NCBI RefSeq assembly: GCF_041146795.1
Contig: NC_135175.1
Span: 24,569,075-24,633,074, forward strand
Origin: Maylandia zebra
Taxonomy: Eukaryota > Chordata > Actinopteri > Cichliformes > Cichlidae
Length of the DNA: 64,000 nucleotides
Reading direction: 5' to 3'
The notes under the pieces: generated by a model
Seen by the model: only the letters and a program-made list of their open reading frames with translations
What the model was told of the DNA's origin: nothing
Database searches by the model: none
Part shown: piece by piece, positions 1 to 11,683 of the stretch
How the letters are laid out: each line of letters opens with the position of its first letter
Numbering within the stretch: position 1 is the first letter of the stretch
Position numbers and translations under genes: made by a program

Positions 1-514
1 AAAAGCCCTTTAATAAGGCTGCCAAGCAAGCACGTTCTCAAGTGGATGGATCGAAGGGATGTGATTAAGAGAGTTTTGAGACCTCAGTTTAATCAATCAG
101 CTGTTTGCTGACATCGAAGCCCAGACCCTCGGTGTGTCTACAGCAGGAGAAACTTGACTTTTTGAACATCGGGGTGCTGAGAGAGAAGCTGCAGCGCTCC
201 AGTATCACAACACTTTGTGGTTTTAATGTTTATTTCACCCCCCCTGTTCATTTCACTCTCAGAAGACTCGAATCTTCAATGGGCGTCTTTTGTCCAGCGC
301 GTCTTATTATGCTGCTCTCAAAGAAAGTTTGCATCGAGACAGCCGCGCGTAAAAGTTGCTAATGACGGAGCCATTAAGTCCATTAGATTGCAAGAGCCTC
401 TAACGCAGTTTGGGAGCCAATACACAGATTGGTGATGAGGTATTGGTGTCTGACGCAAGAGCGAGGTGAGAATAACAACGCGACCGGCGCGCGTGGCTCT
501 GCCTCTCCGTTTAT

Positions 515-522
515 TGTGGATT
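515..522 (+). promoter_or_regulatory. FoxH1-type site upstream of sox17
   Basis: TGTGGATT matches the FoxH1 (FAST-1) recognition sequence exactly and lies about 540 bp before the start codon. FoxH1 with Smad2/3 carries the Nodal signal that induces endoderm, the tissue in which sox17 is expressed. An 8-bp match can occur by chance, so function is inferred from position only. Confidence 0.35.
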
Positions 523-576
523 TAAAAGTTTTTTTGTTTAGTTTCAAGTCTTTTTAATCCAAACGCATAAATCCAA

Positions 577-594
577 ATGCAAAGTCTGACAATG
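577..594 (+). promoter_or_regulatory. Octamer-like plus SOX-like pair upstream of sox17
   Basis: ATGCAAAG, one base from the octamer, is followed four bases later by ACAATG, a SOX core. In zebrafish sox17 is activated by the Pou5f3 factor together with Sox32, so a Pou/Sox pair about 470 bp upstream is a reasonable candidate element. The individual matches are weak. Confidence 0.3.
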
Positions 595-795
595 TTGCAC
601 TAATGGCAGGATACGTGTTTAAATTCATTGCAGAATTCAACATCTAGCTGCACATGACTTTCTGCACCTATTTGAAATACCGCTGCTTCCCCCCTCCTCC
701 CCCTTTGAAGGATGTCACCACACCAAACAAGGGTCGTGGGCGTGCTCTGAACTTTTTTACACCTTTGTAGTAGTGGGCACTCCCTCCACACGGCG

Positions 796-819
796 ATTGG
801 CTGCTTCTGCGTTTATAGC
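796..819 (+). promoter_or_regulatory. Putative sox17 core promoter (inverted CCAAT box and TATA-like box)
   Basis: ATTGG (inverted CCAAT) at 796-800 is followed by TTTATAGC at 812-819, giving a CCAAT-to-TATA spacing typical of a focused promoter. Transcription would begin near 840-850, leaving a 5' UTR of about 210-220 bases before the ATG at 1060. Confidence 0.45.
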
Positions 820-1059
820 GCACCGACATTCACGCTCACTGCTGAGTAGTCGGTATCTTTCGGTCCATGCGGCTTCTAAGAGACGCTAATGGATGTGACT
901 AATTATTTTTCATTCCACTCTGAAAGCAAGGCGCATTTGATTTTTCTTTGATTTGTTAAAAAAAACAAAAACTTATTATTAAGAATTTATTACTTGTCGT
1001 GTGTTGTCGCCTCTGCGAGCTGTCCGGTGGCTCTCTCCAATCCTCCCAGCTGGACAGAG

Positions 1060-2577
1060 ATGAGTAGTCCCGATGCGGGTTACGCCAGCGACGATCAGAC
1101 CCAGGGAAGGTGTACGCTGTCAGTCATGATGCCTGGAATGGGACACTGCCAGTGGGCCGACCCTCTCAGTCCTCTTGGGGACACAAAAGTGAAAAACGAG
1201 CCGTGCGCGTCCAGCTCCGGCAGCCAGAATCGCGGGAAAAGCGAACCTCGGATCCGACGGCCCATGAATGCGTTTATGGTCTGGGCAAAGGATGAGCGCA
1301 AGAGACTGGCGCAGCAAAACCCGGACCTGCACAACGCAGAGCTGAGCAAAATGCTGGGTAAGGGCGTTCATACTTTTCTAAACAACTGTATTTGTCACAT
1401 CTGTGCAGTCACGCTTTTATTTTCCACTGATTTTCAGTCTTTACGTGATTGCATTTTTACTGTTATGTCAATTTTATTCTCAGATAAATGTAAATAGTCC
1501 TTTCCCAGCAGATGACGTGACGTTTTTAAAAGTTACTCTTGTCTGAGTTGGCTGTAGGTGTAACCTCAAAAACCTGTCCCAGTCCCCTAAAATGGCAACA
1601 GGCTATTTTTGTGTGCATCACCAGACTGCACACGATATCTGCTGACATATCACTGATGTGTACTCTCTTCTTGACCTGCAGGAAAATCATGGAAATCGCT
1701 TCCTATAACAGAAAAGCAGCCTTTTGTGGAAGAGGCAGAGCGGCTGCGGGTCCAGCACATGCAGGACCACCCCAACTACAAGTACCGGCCCCGGCGGCGG
1801 AAGCAGGTGAAGAGGATTAAGAGGCTGGACTCTGGCTTTCTGGTCCATGGCGTGTCAGATCACACGGCCTCATTGATGCCCGGGGAGAACAGGGTGGGTG
1901 TGGATAGCCTTGGCATTGGCTACCATGAGCACGGCTTCCAGGTTCCTCCACAGCCGCTCAGTCACTACCGTGATGCTCAGGCTCTTGGAGGCCCCTCTTA
2001 TGAAACCTACAGCCTGCCCACACCTGACACCTCTCCCCTGGACGCTGTGGAGTCAGAGTCCATGTTCTTTCCCCCCCAATCACAAGAGGATTGTCACATG
2101 ATGCCTGCATACTCTTACCAGTCACAAGCTGCAGAATTTCAGCCCCAGGACCCCCTCTCCAACCACCACAGCAACGCCATCGTGCACCGACACCCAGCCT
2201 CGGCTCAAGAGCAGCCCCCTCAGCTCCCCCCTTCGTACATGGGGTGCCCCAACCCTTTAGCCATGTATTACCCTCACCACTGCAATCCCAGTCACACCAA
2301 ACGGCACCCCGGTGGAGCAGGACAGCTCTCCCCACCTCCTGACGCTCACCCTCACTCAGCAGACAGCGTGGAGCAGATGCACCACTCTGACCTGATCGGT
2401 GAGGTAGACCGCAGCGAGTTCGAGCAGTATTTGAGTTCCTCTTCAGCGCGTGCAGACATGACAGGCTTGCCGTACGGGTCACACGAGGCAGGCATGCAAG
2501 GACCTGAAAGCCTCATATCATCGGTGCTGTCAGACGCCAGCACAGCTGTGTATTACTGTAGCTACAACAACTCCTAA
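1060..2577 (+). CDS. sox17: SoxF HMG-box transcription factor Sox17
   Basis: Two coding exons, 1060-1357 and 1682-2577, join in phase inside the HMG box (donor GGTAAG, acceptor CTGCAG) to give 397 aa; human SOX17 is 414 aa. The start is the ATG of [12 protein letters not shown], the conserved SOX17 N-terminus; upstream frame to 994 has only a TTG. Residues about 66-142 form the HMG box ([20 protein letters not shown], then [20 protein letters not shown]), which bends DNA at ACAAT sites. The Pro/His/Gln-rich C-terminal half is the transactivation region; [12 protein letters not shown] at about 339-350 is the SoxF beta-catenin-binding motif, and SDAS-AVYYC closes the protein as in SOX17. Sox17 specifies definitive endoderm and acts in vascular endothelium. 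Adjacency to rp1 matches human synteny and argues against sox7, sox18 or sox32. Confidence 0.96.
1358..1681 (+). other. sox17 intron
   Basis: A 324-bp GT-AG intron splits a glycine codon within the HMG box, the intron position characteristic of SoxF genes. It contains nothing else recognisable; the frame read through from exon 1 reaches a stop at 1497. Confidence 0.85.
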
Positions 2578-2727
2578 CCTCCTGCCCGGCCTGTTACCCT
2601 GCAACAAGGACACATGCTCTGACCTCAAATCTCTGTAGCTAAATCTGAACAAAAAATGTTTGGTTTTTTTACTGAAGCAGGAGGTTTAGGAGATTTAAAC
2701 CCAGCTTTGTACTGTACAAGAACAGTT

Positions 2728-2895
2728 AATAAAGCCATTGAGGATTTTAGTAGGAACACTGGCTTGAACTTTTCTCTTCCTCTCTCGCAGGGATATGAAG
2801 TCATTTTGTGATGATAAATATTGTACAGTCACTATTTTAAAGTTTATGTATATACTGAATGTTTTTTTTATACTTTTGCACTTTTGAGAAATAAA
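2728..2895 (+). terminator. sox17 3' UTR poly(A) signals
   Basis: Two canonical AATAAA hexamers follow the sox17 stop, at 2728-2733 and 2890-2895. The second lies about 315 bases after the stop and is followed within 30 bases by a T/G-rich tract (TCTTGTTCTC), so it is the more likely cleavage signal; the first could give a shorter UTR. Confidence 0.6.
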
Positions 2896-2910
2896 TGTTT
2901 GCAAATAGTC

Positions 2911-4594
2911 TTGTTCTCTCGCGTATTATTTTGTCTATATTCTTAAATTCAGAATGACATTTGATGAAATGCATCGGATTTCATATTTTAATTTTATATT
3001 GGGGTATGTTTTATTTCATAAATATGTCAATATTTAGTTATAAAAATATTATAGCACAAATTCACCTTTTTATGCAGCCCAGCCTTATTCCTTATTATCT
3101 GGTTGTTTGTTTTTCCGACTTCCACACAGAGCTGAACGCGTTCCCAGCAGAAACGGTTGCTCACCTGGAAGCAGGGCAGCGGAGGGCTGCGACCCGGCTT
3201 CCTGGCCCGGACACAGTGGAGGCAATCTCAGTGCCTGTGTTACACATGGCGCCTTGTTTTCGCAGCATGGGAGAGCAGTTTATGCTCCGGATATCCTGTC
3301 TGTAAATGATTTAGTCTTTTCTGATTAATGGTAGGGGCCATTAAAATTACGTGTGGACAACTACACGTCTTTTGAACAATGGTGACCATTTATTTTTGCG
3401 TGTTTAACAACAGAGCATTAGGTATACGCTTCAATATCCATCCTCCAGCTATGCTTAATAACATGGCAGTGACATCAGGCGTTATTTCTGTGGGTATACC
3501 GAACGGCGATGATATATTTATCCACTAATGCCCGTCTGTCGCTTTGACATGAATCAAACTTATCGGGCTAAAATCTTTAAGAGATCAACCCAGACCTTGA
3601 GGGTAATTTGATGTATTTATAACACAGCAAGAGTCCCATTTTATAATTAGAGGTTTTTCCTATTTTAAAAGGAAGAGGTTCTTCTCTCAGGGGTCAATCA
3701 CCCTGACCTCACGAGCCATTTTTAGCACTTCAGAGGAAACATGGTCCTGAGGTGTGTATATGTATTCGTACACTTTGTTCCCTCTGAATGTTCTAAGTAT
3801 TCTCTTATGCAGAAACAGATGTTGGGCTCAGGGTAAATACTGACGCTCTTCCCACAGTTCGCTACGTGTTTTGCTTTTCCTTCTGTCACCCAAACCCGAC
3901 GTATCTACCTCCAGGCCGTGCAGGAGAATCCAGCGTAATGGCTCTGAATGTGTTTAAATTCAGTCTGCAGCTGAGTGGCAGGTTTATCCTCCCTGTCGTT
4001 ACCGCTAATAGGTGCATAACAACAGGCTCAGGCCACGATCCCCGAGGCATCAGCACAGTGGGTGGGGGTCACCTGCGCGGACTTAGGGAGAGGCAGACCC
4101 CCCACGTCAACCGTGATATTATCTCATTACGATAATTGACCCGGGCTAATTGACGAGGAAGAGCTCAACAAGGAAATCTGACAATTCAGACAGATGTGGG
4201 AGGTGTTGGATAAAATTATGTACATGTTGGAGATATGATGGAAACTTTTAATCAGTTATTTGATTGATTTCTTTTGTTTATATTTCTTTTTCATTTATAA
4301 TTGAATCAAATTCACTTAAAAACAGCTTGAAAAACATTCTGCTTTTTATATAAAAAAAACAACATTTATAAAAACGTAAAATTTCTCAGCAGTAGAATGT
4401 AGATGTTGTAATTTTATTTCTGGTCTTATGTTTTTTGTTTTGTTGGTTTTATTGGATGTGACACAGGTGGTGATTGGTATCCTGAAAAGCACTGTATAAG
4501 TACATGTAATTACTTACTAATGTAAAAGACTTAATTATTATTTGCTTTTGTATTTAACAAGCTAGATACAGTTTATGGTGTTAAGAGGCCATTC
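2911..4594. other. Gene-free DNA downstream of sox17
   Basis: No supported gene and no obvious transposon. Two GC-richer, repeat-poor patches (about 3115-3300 and 3840-4150) stand out against AT-rich surroundings and are possible regulatory DNA. The short open frames have low-complexity or random composition. Confidence 0.45.
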
Positions 4595-4680
4595 AGTTCA
4601 AATTTATTTATATAGCCCCAAATCACAACAACAGTCACCAAAGGCATTTTATATTGTGAGGTAGACCCCACAATAACACA
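4595..4680 (+). repeat. Dispersed teleost repeat fragment
   Basis: Contains the phrase TTTATTTATATAGCCCCAAA followed by TCACAACAACAGTCACC and a piece ending in CCCACAATAACAC. This wording recurs in many percomorph genomes as the start of a short dispersed repeat; a related copy is at 49443-49590 in this window. Its class is uncertain. Confidence 0.55.
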
Positions 4681-4915
4681 AACATGCATTTCTTAATATA
4701 ATATTTTATACTATACAACTGGTTGTTTTCATATTGTCCCACATATAAGAAAGAAGAGCATCTATTTAATGTTTTTCAGCCTATTTATAACAGTGATGTT
4801 TGTACCTGAAATGTTTTCAGGTAAAAGCAAGAAATTCTGTCAGAGCAAAGAGAGCACAGCTCAAAGCTCAGGAAATCAGGGCTTTCATGATGTTCCCACT
4901 GCAGCAGTAGTGTGC

Positions 4916-4918
<3 letters not shown>

Positions 4919-5010
<92 letters not shown>
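4919..5010. repeat. (TG)46 dinucleotide microsatellite
   Basis: An uninterrupted TG run of 92 bp. Alternating purine-pyrimidine runs like this can adopt Z-DNA and are usually length-polymorphic. The long Cys-Val and Thr-His open frames through it are artefacts of the repeat. Confidence 0.98.
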
Positions 5011-5014
<4 letters not shown>

Positions 5015-5039
5015 TTTTTGTGTACCCGTGTGTCCTGGG

Positions 5040-5420
5040 GCTTCGCTGCCAGGCAGTGCGCAGGGAGCCACTCAGAGATTACAGCAGCACGACGGGCTGC
5101 ATTAACACAGCAGCACTTAATCATGGCACTGCCCTAATCTCATCTCAGGTAGCTGCCTTTCGCAAACACACAGACAAATACGGCCTCGTGTAGCCGCAAA
5201 GGAGACAGCTGCAGTTTGATTCAACAAACCGGCACCGTCGGCTGTATTTGACCTCCGAGAGGTTTTAGCAGATATTATTATGTCACCACAGCAGTGCGTG
5301 ATTATGCTCAATAAACAGCAAACGCACAGTATAGATAATACAGCTCACCTGAGGAGCTGGCTCCAGGTGCAAGCACTTATCCCTAATTGAGTTCTCGCTC
5401 TTAACATTATACCATTCAGT
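5040..5420. promoter_or_regulatory. Candidate non-coding regulatory block
   Basis: A GC-richer, repeat-free segment just after the microsatellite with several homeodomain-type cores (CTTAATC, CCTAATC, CCTAATTGAG), an E-box-like CAGGTAG and a GATATTATTATG patch. It has no coding potential. Composition and clustered sites suggest a conserved non-coding element of the sox17/rp1 interval, but conservation cannot be seen from one sequence. Confidence 0.25.
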
Positions 5421-5859
5421 AACAAGGAGAGCAAATAAAAAGCCATGTCACGTGAATGTCCCGAATATGATTTTACTATAAAGAAAAAATAAAAAGCTAA
5501 TAGTTTATCAACTATTATATAAAAGTATTTTTTCCATAAAGTTATTTTATTAAGGTTATAGTGAGAAATAATCCATTCATTGTATTTATTTTAAAACAAT
5601 TTCACTGCAGCTTGGTTTGACTTTTTTCAGCAGCTTATAGAATAGACTAGAATACCTTTTATAGTAACTATACAAATATACAATGAGATTTATGCAAAAA
5701 GGCTGCAGAAGACCTGGACTTTCTGATATTTTACCAGCATTTGCAGCATAAGCATTGCCCAAGGAGACTTTTCACAACCTGCCAAATTGGTTCTCATTAA
5801 GACCTTACAAACCACCTAAAATAAATAAGTATTTGATCTTGATTTGACTGTTGTAATAG

Positions 5860-6320
5860 GTTTAATTCAGGTGTCAATCATCCCAAACGCTGCGACTCGG
5901 TGCTTAACAACTGCATATCCCCCATGTTGGTTTCTTTACACTGGCTACCAGGCAGTTTTAGAATTGATTTTAAGATTTCACTGTTTGCTTTTAGGGCATT
6001 GCATAGGTTGGCGCCTCCTTACTTCTCTGATCTCTTAACTTTGTACACTCCCACTAGATCCCTGAAGTCTGCTGAGCCAAAAAACATAAAGGAGATCAGG
6101 CCTTTAGGTACACCTGAACTAACTCTTCACATCAGCTTTTAAGCCAGGCACGACTTTACGTGTGTGGTTTTACTGAAGTTTTCTCGTTTTGTGCTTTGAT
6201 TTTTAAAATCTCTCTCATTGTTTTGTATGAATTTATTGTTTTAGCTGTACAACACCGACAACAATAGATGCTGCTTTTTTTAAAATGCTTGTAAACAATA
6301 AAGTAATCAAGTAATTAAAG
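5860..6320 (+). mobile_element. 3' end of an L2-type LINE (degenerate)
   Basis: Translated + strand fragments read NAATRCLTT and SLHWLPGSFRIDFKI, then FRALHRLAPPYFSDL and YTPTRSLKSAE. This is the order seen at the C-terminus of the reverse-transcriptase ORF of fish L2/Maui-type LINEs. The usual nucleus after it (AFAAVAPKLWN) is missing, so the copy carries an internal deletion, and frames shift. It ends in an AT-rich tail near AATAAAGTAATC. Confidence 0.75.
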
Positions 6321-9300
6321 TTATTATATTCAAGTTGTGTACTAAAATACTGTCCTATTAGGTCTTAATACCATTCATACAGAAAAAAACGAAACTGTGG
6401 CTCAAAATAACGTGAGGATCTGCTGTGTTTCGCTGACATTTTTCAATGTTGGTCCAACAAAACAAGGAATTTGATTACATCAATTTGTGCTACAACTCAC
6501 AATGGTACAGTCTCACTATTTCCTGGCATTTTCTATTCTAAACAGTTAATCGGTCAATTGTATGAAGACTGATCAGCATGAAAATGACGCACAAATAAAT
6601 AAAATCATATATGCATATGACACGAGGTTAGATTTCAACATGGTTTTACATCTGTAACTGACTTTGAAATGGGTTCAGTTTCAACACAAGTGTGACGCAG
6701 TAACGCACATAAATCAAAACTCTGTGTGCAAACTACTGAAAGTCTGGGTTTCAGAGAGAGCGACAGATAGGGGCTGCAAACTGATTAAGTCATTGATAGT
6801 AGATTGCAAATACAGCATGCGAGACAGCTGCAGGAGAGGGTGTGTCCTTTGTCTAAAGCAGGGCTGGTTGTTCATAATCCCAGGCATATGCTATCCCTCT
6901 CAGGCCTGATCGCTTTTATGGTCTCTGCCTGTCACACCATCGTCCAGTTGTGTTCCCACTATATATAGTTTCACAGATACAGTCAATCTCCACTCAATGC
7001 TGTGACCTAAAAAGCTTTCTTTTTTTTCTCTATGACGACAAAGTCAGATGTAAGCAATTTGTTTGTGATTTAATTAATTGAACAGGTATTCTGTGATAAA
7101 TAATTACTGACTTGAAGTCTTTTTAATTGCATGGTTGCAAGGCAATGTTAACATGTTTCACAGGAAGGTGTTTTGTTTTATATAAATTAGTTAAAAGTTC
7201 AACTGCATGATTTTTGCTTCGTGCAAAAAAAGCTGGACATTTAGAGAAATTAAAACAATCACAAAATGTGATGCATAATACATTCATTCATTTTATATTA
7301 CATACATTATGTAATTTCAAACACCAACAGGCCAATAGAAGGAGTATAGTAATATTTACGAGACATGAAGATGCTGCATGCAGGTATAAAAGTATTGGTG
7401 CTCAACCTAGCTTCAAAGCAGAGGTGGCCTACATACGTAAAGTGTTTTGTTTTGGTTCGTTTCTTAAAAAGGTGTTTCAAAAGAGAGTAAAAAATATGCA
7501 GAAATGATAAAGTGTTGCAGCAGAAATAAGTAAGATAAGGCCAACAGAAGCTAGGTCTGATAGTGCTGATTATAAAGTTGTGGTTTGGTGCCAGAGAACA
7601 TTTTTCAAACTGGCTAGCACATTTGTTTCACAGTCAGGAATTGACTCAGGGAGCTGAATCAACTCCAGGCCTCTCCTGATCAGCTCAGCACTCACTGTTC
7701 TTTTGTCTGAATCCCCTTGTGGCATTCAGGACAATTTTTAGCTCATGTCCAGGCGGGTAGTGAGTATAAGATGACTACATCAGCAGTCAGTTTCCTCTCG
7801 GCTGTGTTTTTTCTTTGGGAGGCTAAAAGGTGTTGGCAGAGTGTTCAGCCACACTTTGCTTTCTTTAAGTTTTGTGTCCTCTTGTTACAGGATTCCCTGC
7901 TGGCTCCTTTCTTGAGAAACAAGTAAGGAAAGTGAGCAATGATGAACAAAGAACATTGTGTAATATGATTAGTCATTAATGAGTAACTTCAATTTGATGC
8001 CAGCGTTGAGAAGAAGTGAATGCAAAATCCAAATAATGTGGAAAATTACAACATGAATTTCAAATACACTTTAAAAGCAAAGTGAAAAGTTGAAAGGGCA
8101 AAAATGTATGAAATGTAGATAAAATACAATGGATATCCTAAAATATCGTCATGGAAAAGCTAAATAGTGTCAGTCTTATTTATATCGTACAGTTCATTAA
8201 ATGTAAACTCAATGTGCTTACCATAAAAGATAAAAACACTTAAAAAAAACTGTGTAGCTCTACAAGAGCTTAAAGCTTTGAAAACAATAAAATAAAATAC
8301 AAGTTAACTGACATACGCAAACTTACACTTCTTGGCCATTCGTTTTTGCTTAAAAGCCCAGATAAAAATCATAAAGTTATGTAGCTGAAATGTACTCAGT
8401 GAACAATTTACTGAAATCATTTGCTTAATTTAAGTGGTTTAATAGCTAAAAGTATTTAACAGACAAATACTAACAAATTAGATAATTATTTGGTTAGCTT
8501 AATTAGCTAGCTACAACTAACATGTTTATGGTAAAACAGATTTTTTTTTAAAACATTTAATGTAATTGCTAGCTTATGGCAATTAACAAGTGACTGAAAC
8601 AATTAGCAAAAGGTAATCATAAAGTACAACATTTAATGAAATATAATTAAAAGCAGCAGGCTATGTAAATGCAGATTAATAGTTCAGGAAAAGTAACCGA
8701 AAAATGAGGACTAAATGTTTGAAACAGAATCTAAAAACTGCTGAAATAAATAATAATTTCTGAAAGAAAAACCTGAAAAAATACAAAAACTTTCAGTTGC
8801 AGATGAAATAGCAAACCTAACAGCAGAAATACTTACTTAAATATAAGAAATTAGCCCTTAGCTAAAAACAACAGAAATGGTTTAAAAATAACTTAGCTAA
8901 GGATTAATAATAGTTAGGCCTTAGCTAAACAGTTTAAGCAGATAGCTAAAAGACAATGAAGAAGTAAATAAGTAAATAAAGAAAAACTGATGAAATAGGT
9001 TAAGTAACTGATTTATAGTTAAAACCAACAGAAGCTAGGTCATGGATTGTGAGTATGAAAAGACACTTGAGTAAAAATTGAGTAAACAGCTAAAAGAAAC
9101 TGAAATAAACAGTGACATGAATCTTTCAGATCCTACAACAAACTGATTTAATAACATCCAAAATACTGCAGCTCAAGATAAACGTGGGTCATTGTCTGTA
9201 GCTCTGTTTTTTTCTTTCTTTCTTTCAATCATTGAATCTTCAGAGAGCACCTGTCCCCACTTCCTCGTTCCGATGACTTCTGTTTGCTCCATCCATGAAA

Positions 9301-11069
9301 GATTGGCTGGGAACATCCTCTATCCGAGAGGAAACCATGCTCTGTGAAATTCACACCACTGGACCCATTTTGGGAATCACCGGTAGGACTTCCTAAAAAA
9401 TAAAAATACATAAAAATATAGTCTAAATAAAGGGAGGAGAGGGCAGAGTGTCATGACCCAGGTCACCTGCCTTTGTTGTCGCATTGTTTTTGTGTGTGAA
9501 TGAGTGTGTCTTTGAGTGTATGTCTGAGCTGCTGAAACTGGGGTGTTGTACAATTTATGAGATGTTTTTGTTGTTTGTGCATTTATCTTAGATTTTACCC
9601 ACATTCAAGTCAACTTTACCTTCCTAGAAAACTGAAACTTGAGCTCAGTATCTCTTTTAATCAGTTGTTTCAGTTTGATAAGTGATTACAGGACAGTTTT
9701 AATGCTAACCTCTCGATATGAAATAAAAATACTGCATTCAGAATAAGGCAGCCTGCTAAATTAGGTAATTATTTTTGATGGCTTTCCAATAGTTTTCATT
9801 ATAAAGACCTAACGTCTCAAGTGAGGCCTTGGGAAACTTTTGGAAAAAAGTTTTGATATCATATTTTGAGATAAACATTTTAATAAACTGCAGCACAACA
9901 TTGTCTAGACATTGTTTGGTGTTTTTCTTTCAATAACACTGTGAGTCTGAAGGTTGTCTCTTACACAGGAAGCGTATTTGCGCTAGTGATATTGGATTAT
10001 GAACTTCAAACAAACATCAAACACATTTCCACTGAAATAGCAAACAGCCCACTTCCAGTTCCTCAGGAGCTCATTCCTCCACCTGAAGGCCCTGTCTCCT
10101 CCACAGCAGGCCCCATCTGTTAGTGACGATGTGCTGCGTTCATATATTTTAACATATTTTGGTATTTAAAATCTTTTTTAAAATTCAACAGGTTTTTAAT
10201 ATTTGAATGCTGTTAGAGAGTGGTTGGTGTTTTCTGGAGGCTGTAAAGAAGCCATCTGTGTTGTTGGTTGTAGCCACCAGGGGTCAGCTGAGTGCTGGGC
10301 TACGTGAAGCTCACTGTTCAGCCTTTACCAAGTGTGTGTCTTTAAAACACATACTCTTACAATAATGTGGCAAGTTCAATATCCAAGCACAAAAACATCT
10401 AAGATAACATTATATGATTAAAGTTTAATATTAATGTTGTGATGTAATTAGGCAGGTATAACACTGTATGTATGTAAACTAAAAATAAATGTAAAACACA
10501 TTGGCATATTGATTAAAATACTATATAAAGACGCTGTATATATAGTGGGGAAAGTTTTTTTGTTATATACTATATAACAAAATACTTCAAAATACTTATC
10601 TTGCATTTATACTGATTGTTACTAAACATATATTATTTTTTTTTAAAAAAACACCATTCCTTCAAAAGACATTTACCCATGTAAGGCCTGAATGATGGTA
10701 TTGGTCGTCCCATAAGAATGTAACTGGTGATAGTAGATACCAAAGCATATGATTCACATAACTTTTTTATATCCATCAAAACACTCAGTGACCCTCTGTG
10801 ACTCATGTAAGCGGTCATCCTGGAATAAACCACTCCTATCCGGATAGAAGTGTTTCATAGGATAAAGTTGATCACAATTTCCAAAGCTCTTAACGCTAGG
10901 GCTAAATAATGCCGTTTTTCTTTTAATTTATCCTGTCTCTTTAAATGTATCTGATGTACTTTAAACAGTAAGTTTAACTGCACAGTATACCTGATCAAAA
11001 ATGTTGTAACTCGTGAAAAAATTAAATATTTAGCGATTTCTCTGTTAACATTGTTGTAAATGCAGAACA
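6321..11069. other. Gene-free AT-rich DNA
   Basis: No gene is supported. About 8030-9170 is very AT-rich with many degenerate repeats of TTAGCTAA, AACTGAAATAA and AACAGAA-type words, which looks like diverged tandem repeat. CAACAGAAGCTAGGTC appears twice, near 7541 and 9027. The remainder (6321-8030 and 9170-11069) is plain unique-looking sequence apart from the CTCF-like site near 10.27 kb. Confidence 0.45.
10274..10287 (+). promoter_or_regulatory. CTCF-like site
   Basis: CCACCAGGGGTCAG differs at one base from the CTCF core CCACCAGGGGGCAG. It lies in the middle of the sox17-rp1 interval, where a domain boundary would be plausible. Some fish repeats also carry such cores, so occupancy is unproven. 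Confidence 0.35.
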
Positions 11070-11077
11070 TTGTAAAG

Positions 11078-11683
11078 CAGGGGTCTCAACTTGTGGCCCG
11101 GGGGCCACTTGTGGCCCACGTCACCCCTACTTGGCCTGTGTATTAACGGGAATAAATATAATGCAGTTACTTTTTGTGTTAGGAAGGATTTGTTTGTTGT
11201 TGAGTGCAATTTTAAAATAAGTTCTAAAGCATTTAATATAAGGGCAGTATGTGCAGAGAGCACAAACGTGTTGAGGGATTGGCTGTGTTAGTTCAGTCAG
11301 TTATTTGTAAAGAAAACAAGTTTCACTAGCAGTCAAAAGCTAATGTGTATAGTTATGTCTGCATTTTTATTTTGTTAAATATGAACAAAATTATAGCAGA
11401 AGTGCTGCCACGTGTCTGGCCTGGAAGAGAGAGCACCAGTTTGTTTATTTGGTAGTTCAGTGAAAGGCTTCAGTTAGAAAAAAATTGTGTTCATGTTTGC
11501 AGTTTTGCCTTTTCATACAATGTTTTAAATTTTCAAAAAACAAACAAAACACTACAGTTTTGGACATGTTTGTGGGTGTTTTCTTGTTTGTTTGTTTTTG
11601 TACTACTTAAAGACTAAAGTGGCCCTCACATAAGATGACAGTGCCAGCAGTGGTCCACAGCACATTTAAGTTTGAGACCCCTG
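11078..11683. mobile_element. Non-autonomous hAT element with perfect 8-bp target-site duplication
   Basis: The element begins CAGGGGTCTCAACTTG and ends in the inverted counterpart AAGTTTGAGACCCCTG, a Charlie-like hAT terminus. It is flanked directly by TTGTAAAG on both sides (11070-11077 and 11684-11691), the 8-bp duplication diagnostic of hAT insertion. Only 606 bp lie between and no transposase is encoded, so it is a deletion derivative mobilised in trans. Confidence 0.92.

Larger units (their letters stand above)
1..790. other. Distal upstream region of sox17
   Basis: No protein-coding gene is supported here; the short open frames lack family similarity. The stretch is moderately AT-rich with GC-richer patches near 470-500 and 680-720, and holds the candidate transcription-factor sites listed separately. 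I looked for the end of a second SoxF gene, because zebrafish has sox32 next to sox17, and saw no HMG-box or SoxF C-terminal coding sequence. Confidence 0.5.

Noticed and set aside
1..450. A sox32-like SoxF gene ending just left of sox17
   Set aside because: No HMG-box or SoxF C-terminal coding sequence is visible; any tandem SoxF paralogue would have to lie outside the window.
994..1059. N-terminal extension of Sox17 starting upstream of the MSSPDAG methionine
   Set aside because: The extended frame begins at a TTG, not an ATG, and SOX17 orthologues start at MSSPDAG; the ATG at 1060 is the start.
4769..5193. Long Cys-Val and Thr-His open frames
   Set aside because: They are produced by the (TG)46 repeat, which is open in several frames on both strands.
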